DNA from: a bacterium
Lineage (GTDB): Bacteria; Fidelibacterota; UBA2242
Direction: 5' to 3'
Assembly: GCA_018895675.1 (NCBI GenBank)
Contig: JAHIOG010000278.1
Span: 1 to 5,567 of the forward strand
Length of the DNA: 5,567 bases
Under the pieces are notes generated by a model. It did no database searches and had not been told where the DNA came from. It was given only the letters and a program-made list of their open reading frames with translations. Below, piece by piece: positions 1 to 5,567 of the stretch; positions within the stretch are counted from its first letter, which is position 1, and each line of letters begins with the position of its first letter. The translations under genes were made by a program, and so were the position numbers.

Positions 1-41
1 AAAAACATTTCAGCAAGAGTTCTTCCATTTTTCTGGATATA

Positions 42-1316
42 TTGTTTCGACTTGGAATTCTTACGAGAGGTTCTATATCCTTAATAGGACGTTTCTTCCA
101 GAAACATATCATAATGCTGGTTGATGGAGTTGCTGTTACAGCGGCGATATTAATTGCTCATCAACTGCAATTGCGACCTCTGCCCGATTATTCAATACTG
201 ATGTCGATGCTGATTTTTTACGTTTTACTGTGGCTGGGAACCGGCTATACGATCGGTCTATATGACCGCAGGGAATTGTCGTATTCAAGAGCGGCTATAG
301 CATCTTTGTTAAGTTTTTTATCATCATTGATCTTTATTTTTATATTTAAGGGCTTTATCTATTCACCTCATTTAATCATCTGGAGTTTTATTATTGTTAT
401 GCTCTTTTTACCGGGGTGGAGGATATTCTTGCTATTTCTGCAACGAAGACGGATTATTTCACCAAAGTCGCCACTGTCAAGAGCGTTATTATCCCGTCGT
501 ACGATCATTGCCGGAACCGGTGATGAGGGCGAACGAATTGCTAAAAAATTGCAGAGTCATATCGAGCACGGCTTTGAAATTCTCGGCTTTGTTGATAAAA
601 AGTTTGCTGTGAAACGAACTTTTGGTTTTCCCTTTCTTGGGGTTATAGATGACCTCGGTGAAATTATCCGGATTCATAAAGCCACTGAAATCATTTTTAC
701 AACTGACCAGTTTAGTAATGATGATATCCTGAATATCCTTGATCGAAATAAAAAAGTACGCGTAAATATTAAGATTGTCCCGAAACATCTGGATTATATC
801 ATAGGTAAATCCAGCGTCGAGAAAATTGAAGATATTCCCCTGGTTGAGGTGGATTATAATTTTTTCAGGATGGGTAATCGTTTTTCTAAAAGAGTCTTTG
901 ATTTTGTATTTTCACTGTTAGGATTGATTGTGTTGTCACCAGTTATAATCCCTTATGCTTTGACGACCGGATATCGCTTCAACCGAAAGAAGTTTATAGG
1001 TAAGGAGGGGACACTATTTTCGGGATTGATATTTAAAAAACGAAACGGTAATTATGCCCATCCAACCATTGAGCGATTTCCCCTCTTATTTTCAATTTTA
1101 AAAGGCGATATGAGTATAGTCGGCAGCGAATTATTATCTGCTAATCCGCATATACGCCGTCTGCGCTGTAAACCGGGGCTTACGGGACTCTTCCAGTTGC
1201 AGGAAACCCACCAACCCAATGAGATTGACAAACAAAACTACGAATATTATTATATGCAAAACCATTCACTATTTCTTGATGTGGAAATTATATTAAAAGC
1301 CATTTTGAATATATAG
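42..1316 (+). CDS. Divergent polyprenyl-phosphate sugar-transferase-like membrane protein (WbaP/WcaJ architecture), possibly 5'-partial
   Basis: Intact WbaP-type proteins transfer a sugar phosphate from a nucleotide sugar to undecaprenyl phosphate at the inner membrane, starting polysaccharide synthesis. From the TTG start, I see hydrophobic segments at about residues 24-43, 51-71, 84-105 and 110-134, then a Rossmann-like domain opening with IIAGTGDEGERIA (155-167). The C-terminal sugar-transferase domain (about 283-424) keeps KRVFD, a hydrophobic re-entrant-type helix with Ser299-Pro300, LKGDMSIVG (353-361), PGLTGLFQL (378-386) and a C-terminal YYYMQNHSLFLDVEI stretch. The middle is abnormal: the KFRSM and DPRITRVG-type segments are missing. 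LDELPQL is replaced by IERFPLL (343-349), so the Asp-Glu dyad reads Glu344-Arg345, and VGPRP is replaced by VGSEL. It may be inactive or altered. The start is unsure: the frame is open to the left window edge, no strong Shine-Dalgarno site precedes TTG 42, and ATG 114 is an alternative. The family is fairly sure; the activity is not. Confidence 0.8.
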   Translation: MFRLGILTRGSISLIGRFFQKHIIMLVDGVAVTAAILIAHQLQLRPLPDYSILMSMLIFYVLLWLGTGYTIGLYDRRELSYSRAAIASLLSFLSSLIFIFIFKGFIYSPHLIIWSFIIVMLFLPGWRIFLLFLQRRRIISPKSPLSRALLSRRTIIAGTGDEGERIAKKLQSHIEHGFEILGFVDKKFAVKRTFGFPFLGVIDDLGEIIRIHKATEIIFTTDQFSNDDILNILDRNKKVRVNIKIVPKHLDYIIGKSSVEKIEDIPLVEVDYNFFRMGNRFSKRVFDFVFSLLGLIVLSPVIIPYALTTGYRFNRKKFIGKEGTLFSGLIFKKRNGNYAHPTIERFPLLFSILKGDMSIVGSELLSANPHIRRLRCKPGLTGLFQLQETHQPNEIDKQNYEYYYMQNHSLFLDVEIILKAILNI

Positions 1317-1326
1317 ACGGAATATT

Positions 1327-2286
<960 letters not shown>

Positions 2287-2344
2287 CCTTTGACCTGTGA
2301 TTTCAATTTTTCTTCTTAACTATTATATTCAATAAGAGATATTT

Positions 2345-3031
2345 ATGGTAAATGAACTGATATTTTTTCTAATGATTATCGTTGTGTTAAGCGCGACGCT
2401 ATTTACATTCAGGATGGGCAAACAGTGGCTTTATGCCTTTATCGCCGTTTGTATTGTCCTGGCAAATATTTTTGTGACGAAACAATTTATACTGTTTGGA
2501 ATCAGCGCTACAGGAGGCAATATTACCTATGGCGCTATTTTCCTGACGACTGATCTGTTATGTGAACATTATGGAAAGAAAGAGGGGCGTAAAGCAGTAT
2601 TTATAGGGTTCTTTGCCGCCATCTTCTATTTGGTCACTTCTCAATTTATTTTATTGATAAAGCCGTCAGAGTTTGATACTGTGAACGAAGGAATGAAAAC
2701 GATTTTTTCCTTTGCGCCTCGTATTGTACTCGCATCTATGGTGGCTTATTTAATATCCCAGCTGCATGATATCTGGATCTATCATTTTATTCGAATTAAA
2801 ACCAAAAGCCGGATGTTGTGGCTGCGCAATAATGCTTCGACGTGGACCAGTCAGTTGATCGATTCCCTGATTTTTTCATTGATTGCCTTTATCGGGATAT
2901 TTCCTTTCAAAATTGTTCTGCAAATCATTATCTCAACTTACTTGTTAAAAATAATTGTTGCGGCAATCGATACGCCGTTTCTTTACCTCAGTTACCGTTT
3001 TCTGCCAAATGAATTGCGTAAAAGTGATTGA
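2345..3031 (+). CDS. yhhQ: Queuosine precursor transporter, YhhQ/VUT family
   Basis: Members of this family (Pfam DUF165, E. coli YhhQ) are inner-membrane transporters that import 7-deazaguanine precursors (preQ0/preQ1 or related bases) for tRNA queuosine. The 228 residues match the usual length of about 220. Hydrophobic segments lie near residues 3-21, 28-50, 59-75, 82-106, 124-142, 168-186 and 190-213. Family signatures are N41 with TKQ (45-47), TTDLLCEHYGKKEGRKA (68-84, the conserved Asp/Glu plus YGKKEGRKA loop), RIVLASMVAYLISQLHD (126-142), WLRNNASTWTSQLIDS (159-174), AFIG (181-184) and K202 with TPFLYL (210-215). ATG 2345 follows a weak purine-rich AAGAGA. It lies 58 nt after accA with no hairpin between, so read-through is plausible. 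No queuosine biosynthesis gene is nearby, so the exact substrate is inferred from the family. Confidence 0.92.
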   Translation: MVNELIFFLMIIVVLSATLFTFRMGKQWLYAFIAVCIVLANIFVTKQFILFGISATGGNITYGAIFLTTDLLCEHYGKKEGRKAVFIGFFAAIFYLVTSQFILLIKPSEFDTVNEGMKTIFSFAPRIVLASMVAYLISQLHDIWIYHFIRIKTKSRMLWLRNNASTWTSQLIDSLIFSLIAFIGIFPFKIVLQIIISTYLLKIIVAAIDTPFLYLSYRFLPNELRKSD

Positions 3032-3055
3032 CATCGACATTTAATGCATCATAGT
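3028..3055 (+). promoter_or_regulatory. Weak candidate sigma70-type promoter before tmk
   Basis: A perfect TTGACA (3028-3033) overlaps the yhhQ stop codon and is followed after 16 nt by CATAGT (3050-3055, four of six matches to TATAAT). It sits at the left end of the longest intergenic gap in the window, which is where an internal promoter for tmk and the S41 gene would be expected. The -10 match is poor and such motifs arise by chance in AT-rich DNA. If the host uses a Bacteroidota-type sigma factor, this consensus would not apply. Confidence 0.25.
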
Positions 3056-3125
3056 TCGATTATTTATAAGAATTAGTATTACTTTTAATTGCCTTCTATG
3101 TCGGAGTGTCTTAAACTTCAATGTT

Positions 3126-3758
3126 ATGAATAAAGGAATATTAATTACATTTGAAGGGATCGATGGTTCGGGAAAAACAACTCAAATCAATGAGTTAATT
3201 CACCGCCTTAATCAGGAAAAGATTGACTATCGGTTATTCCGTGAGCCCGGTGGAACCCGGATTGGTGAAGTAATCAGGGATATTTTACTGGATAAAAATC
3301 ATAGTAGCATGTTGCCGATAACGGAGCTGTTGCTTTATTCAGCAAGCCGGTATCAATTGACGATGCGATCGATTGTCCCGGCGTTGGAAGCGGGAAAAGT
3401 CGTTATTTGTGACCGGTTCTATGATTCCACAACCGCTTATCAGGGTTATGGAAGAGAAATCGATCTGGAATTTATCAAGCGATTGAATGCAGTCGCCACC
3501 GAATCCCTGATTCCCGATAAAACATTTATTCTCGATATTTCGTTGGAAGAACGTTTGCAAAGGTTGGGCAAAATAAATCTGGATCGACTGGAACAGGAAA
3601 CCATAACTTTTCATAAAAGAGTGAGAGAAGGATTTATTGCCATAGCGCGGGAAGAACCCGATCGGATGATCCTAATCGATGGTAACCGTCCTGCTGAAGA
3701 AATATCTAAAGAGATATGGAACTATGTAAAATCAATAAAGAGTGAGAGAAAAGAATGA
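3126..3758 (+). CDS. tmk: Thymidylate kinase (dTMP kinase)
   Basis: Tmk phosphorylates dTMP to dTDP with ATP, an essential cytoplasmic step in dTTP synthesis. The 210 residues are typical. The P-loop is FEGIDGSGKTTQ (9-20). FREPGGTRIGE (38-48) is the nucleotide-binding REPGGT motif, YSASRYQL (71-78) carries the conserved Arg75, and CDRFYDSTTAYQGYGR (95-110) is the DRY-like motif that binds dTMP. The LID with NLDRLEQE (151-158) is followed by FHKRVREGF (162-170) and LIDGNRP (183-189). The P-loop lacks the Arg of eukaryotic-type enzymes, as in bacterial type II kinases. ATG 3126 gives the canonical N-terminus. No Shine-Dalgarno site lies at usable distance; the nearest GGAG (3103-3106) is about 20 nt away. 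The last 4 nt overlap the start of the S41 gene in an ATGA, suggesting coupled translation. Confidence 0.97.
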   Translation: MNKGILITFEGIDGSGKTTQINELIHRLNQEKIDYRLFREPGGTRIGEVIRDILLDKNHSSMLPITELLLYSASRYQLTMRSIVPALEAGKVVICDRFYDSTTAYQGYGREIDLEFIKRLNAVATESLIPDKTFILDISLEERLQRLGKINLDRLEQETITFHKRVREGFIAIAREEPDRMILIDGNRPAEEISKEIWNYVKSIKSERKE

Positions 3759-5410
3759 AAATCGTTAAATCTCAGCAAACTAAAATACTGATCATTTTAC
3801 TGATTTCAGTAACGGTGATCTTTGCAGTTAATAAAACCAACCTCTATAAGGAAATATCAAACTCTATCCGATTGTATAATGAAGTTTATCGACAGCTATT
3901 TACTAATTATGTCGATCCGATAAAGGCTGAAGAGTTTGTTGAAACCAGCATCCGCCATATGATGAAAGAGCTGGATCCCTATACGGTCTTTATGACTGAA
4001 GAGGAGAAAGAGCCTCTCGAAACCTTAACAAAAGGAAGCTACGGTGGCGTTGGACTGCGTATCAGCATGCGGAAGGATACATTGATGGTTATTTCTCCGA
4101 TGGAGGGGAGTCCGGCAAGCAGGGCGAATATTTTTCCCGGGGATCAGGTGCTGAAAATCGATTCGGTTTCAACAATTGGACTTGATCTTAATAAAACCGC
4201 AAAAATGATCCGTGGCAAAATCGGCACAACCGTAACGCTCACGATTCGCAGACCAGGTGTTGCCGGATTGAGTGAATATACACTGACGCGAGATAATATC
4301 AGTGTAAACGATGTGAGCTTTAGTGGCATGCTACAGGATCATATCGCTTATATCCGGCTGTCAGGGTTTTCGAAAGGCGCTTCGATGGAAGTTCGCCAGG
4401 CAATCTCTTCGCTGAGAAAAGAGGATAAACGCATTCAGGCGCTGATTCTGGATTTACGTGGAAATCCAGGAGGTCTGTTATCCGAAGCATTAGCTGTTTC
4501 GGAGTTATTTACCGATGTGGGAGATACTCTTCTATATACAAAAGGACGCACTGAGGCTGCGAACAAAGTGTTTGTTTCACGTCAGAAACCATACTTATCA
4601 CATGATATAAAAATTGTCGTATTGGTGAATAAGGGCAGCGCCTCAGCCAGCGAGATAGTCGCCGGTGTAATCCAGGATCTGGATCGTGGAATCGTCATCG
4701 GTGTGCCCAGTTTTGGTAAAGGACTGGTTCAGACAGTTTTTCGAATTGATAAAACTCATTCGGTGAAAGTTACGACGGCAAAATATTATATTCCCAGCGG
4801 AAGACTGATCCAGAAACCGGATTATCTGAACAACCCCGAACTGGTCGAAAAACATGTTTCCGATGATACATTGTTCTACTCGAAAAATGGTCGCATACTG
4901 AAAGGTGGCGGGGGAATCGTTCCTGACATTGAAGTAAAAGTGGAATCACTGCCGGATTATGTCCGCGAGCTCTGGCGTCAGAATATGTTTTATTCCTATG
5001 CGATCAAGTACAAATCTGAGCAAGGCGAAATTTCAACACCGGTTGTAGTTGATGAAAAGATCATTAGTGATTTTAAGACTTATCTGGATAAAGATGGATT
5101 TTTATATTACCAAAAGAATGAGAAAAAATTACGGGATCTCGAAAAGGAATTGCTTAAAGAAGAGCATTTCAAATCTGTCCGGAATCCCTTTACTTCATTT
5201 TATGCTTTATATGATTCTATGAAGGTATCGGATTTTGATTCAAATCTTTCGTACATCAAACGCGGTCTCACCAGTGAAATTTCCACTCTTGCCGGTGGCT
5301 TGACGGAACGGATTAAAAATGATCTCGATAGCGATCCGGTCATCGAAAAGGCAATAAATGTTATATTAGATGAAATTGAATACCAAACAACGCTCGGATA
5401 TGCCTATTAG
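3755..5410 (+). CDS. S41 family carboxyl-terminal processing peptidase (Prc/CtpA type) with long C-terminal tail
   Basis: This is a PDZ serine protease of the tail-specific/CtpA family, which cleaves periplasmic or envelope proteins from their C-terminal ends. One hydrophobic stretch (about residues 10-26) is a signal anchor or signal peptide. A helical region follows (30-90, with KELDPYTVFM at 71-80), then the PDZ domain (about 96-168; YGGVGL, GSPASRANIFPGDQVLKI). The protease core has IAYIRLSGF (197-205), LDLRGNPGGLLSEA (232-245) and VNKGSASASEIVAG (291-304). Counting by the family's Ser-to-Lys spacing of 25, the nucleophile is Ser297 and the general base Lys322 in SFGKGLVQ (319-326), with Gln326 at the third position; all are intact. 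IVPDIEV (388-394) ends the standard core. The remaining 157 residues are charged and probably helical, longer than in minimal CtpA proteins but typical of many Gram-negative members. It overlaps tmk by 4 nt and shares its transcript. The substrate is unknown, so I give no symbol. Confidence 0.95.
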   Translation: MKIVKSQQTKILIILLISVTVIFAVNKTNLYKEISNSIRLYNEVYRQLFTNYVDPIKAEEFVETSIRHMMKELDPYTVFMTEEEKEPLETLTKGSYGGVGLRISMRKDTLMVISPMEGSPASRANIFPGDQVLKIDSVSTIGLDLNKTAKMIRGKIGTTVTLTIRRPGVAGLSEYTLTRDNISVNDVSFSGMLQDHIAYIRLSGFSKGASMEVRQAISSLRKEDKRIQALILDLRGNPGGLLSEALAVSELFTDVGDTLLYTKGRTEAANKVFVSRQKPYLSHDIKIVVLVNKGSASASEIVAGVIQDLDRGIVIGVPSFGKGLVQTVFRIDKTHSVKVTTAKYYIPSGRLIQKPDYLNNPELVEKHVSDDTLFYSKNGRILKGGGGIVPDIEVKVESLPDYVRELWRQNMFYSYAIKYKSEQGEISTPVVVDEKIISDFKTYLDKDGFLYYQKNEKKLRDLEKELLKEEHFKSVRNPFTSFYALYDSMKVSDFDSNLSYIKRGLTSEISTLAGGLTERIKNDLDSDPVIEKAINVILDEIEYQTTLGYAY

Positions 5411-5421
5411 TTAAAAATTAT

Positions 5422-5428
5422 AGGGGAG
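5422..5428 (+). promoter_or_regulatory. Strong Shine-Dalgarno site for the downstream TTG start
   Basis: AGGGGAG lies 6 nt before TTG 5435. It is the best ribosome-binding match in the window and decides the start of the last gene: the in-frame codon just before the TTG is a TAA stop (5432-5434), so no earlier start is possible. Confidence 0.8.
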
Positions 5429-5434
5429 CTTTAA

Positions 5435-5567
5435 TTGAAAAAACGTAATCAGCTTAAACATATAGTTTTATTTTCATTTATTTTTATTCGGATTCTGTTT
5501 GCCGATACAACGGATGTCTTTAATCGGGTTAATTCGATTTCAGAATCTCTTAAAAAACAATATTGTC
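5435..5567 (+). CDS. N-terminal part of an exported protein, cut by the window edge
   Basis: Only the first 44 codons are present. The frame opens at TTG 5435, 24 nt after the S41 stop, behind AGGGGAG, with an in-frame TAA directly upstream. The N-terminus is a classic Sec signal peptide: a basic start (Lys2, Lys3, Arg4, Lys8), a hydrophobic core (about 10-22) and a likely cleavage after Ala23 (Leu-Phe-Ala before Asp-Thr). No lipobox cysteine is seen at the cleavage point. The mature start, DTTDVFNRVNSISESLKKQY (24-43), looks helical and amphipathic. It mildly recalls the N-terminus of LolA-like periplasmic lipoprotein carriers, but 20 residues cannot establish that. It probably belongs to the tmk/S41 transcription unit, since no terminator separates them. 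Confidence 0.8.
   Translation, partial: MKKRNQLKHIVLFSFIFIRILFADTTDVFNRVNSISESLKKQYC

Noticed and set aside
394..612. Second forward frame and several minus-strand frames (such as 489-788, 1483-1779, 3339-3614, 4144-4329, 4643-4855) as extra genes
   Set aside because: All lie inside well-supported coding regions, have no recognisable domain or ribosome site, and look like out-of-frame shadows.
2301..2320. T-rich tract after accA as a rho-independent terminator
   Set aside because: No GC-rich inverted repeat precedes the T-rich tract, so there is no hairpin.
2290..2326. TTGACC (2290-2295) and TATTAT (2321-2326) as a promoter for yhhQ
   Set aside because: The spacer is 25 nt, far outside the usual 16-18, and nothing at the proper spacing resembles a -10 box.
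3033..3090. Short inverted repeats ATCGA/TCGAT (3033-3037 and 3056-3060) and AATTA/TAATT (3071-3075 and 3086-3090)
   Set aside because: Five-base AT-rich arms with long loops are expected by chance and fit neither a terminator nor a riboswitch.
3552..3602. Arg-poor LID in thymidylate kinase (RLQRLGKINLDRLEQE) as a sign of altered catalysis
   Set aside because: LID length and basic content vary among bacterial enzymes, and Arg143, Arg146, Lys149 and Arg154 remain; all core motifs are intact.

Overview
The window is a compact, moderately AT-rich piece of bacterial chromosome. All genes lie on the + strand, with intergenic gaps of 10 to 94 nt and one 4-nt overlap. The host is probably Gram-negative and envelope-building: there is a membrane polyprenyl-phosphate sugar transferase-like protein, a Prc/CtpA-type S41 protease with a long C-terminal tail, and the start of an exported protein. 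An FCB-superphylum relative (for example Neomarinimicrobiota, Calditrichota or Ignavibacteria-like) would fit the protein style and the mostly weak Shine-Dalgarno sites. That placement is an impression from reading the proteins; nothing here proves it.

Layout: (1) 42-1316, a WbaP/WcaJ-architecture protein with membrane helices, a Rossmann-like domain and a C-terminal sugar-transferase domain. Its catalytic part is shortened and has lost the usual Asp-Glu pair; its true start may lie left of the window. (2) 1327-2286, accA, the carboxyltransferase alpha subunit of acetyl-CoA carboxylase, full length and well conserved. (3) 2345-3031, a YhhQ/VUT-family queuosine-precursor transporter. (4) 3032-3125, a 94-nt gap with a weak candidate promoter and no visible terminator. 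(5) 3126-3758, tmk (dTMP kinase), overlapping by 4 nt with (6) 3755-5410, an S41 carboxyl-terminal processing protease with an intact Ser-Lys-Gln catalytic set. (7) 5435 to the right edge, the first 44 codons of an exported protein that starts at TTG behind the only strong Shine-Dalgarno sequence in the window.

The genes look like one or two co-oriented housekeeping operons: lipid precursor supply (accA), tRNA-modification precursor uptake (yhhQ), dTTP synthesis (tmk), and envelope protein processing and export (S41 protease and the exported protein). They do not form one pathway, and accD, the partner of accA, is not here. I see no RNA gene, CRISPR array, insertion sequence, integrase, attachment site or replication origin, and no gene-free stretch over 300 nt. 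I found no convincing undescribed system. The most interesting object is the sugar-transferase homologue that has apparently lost its catalytic residues.
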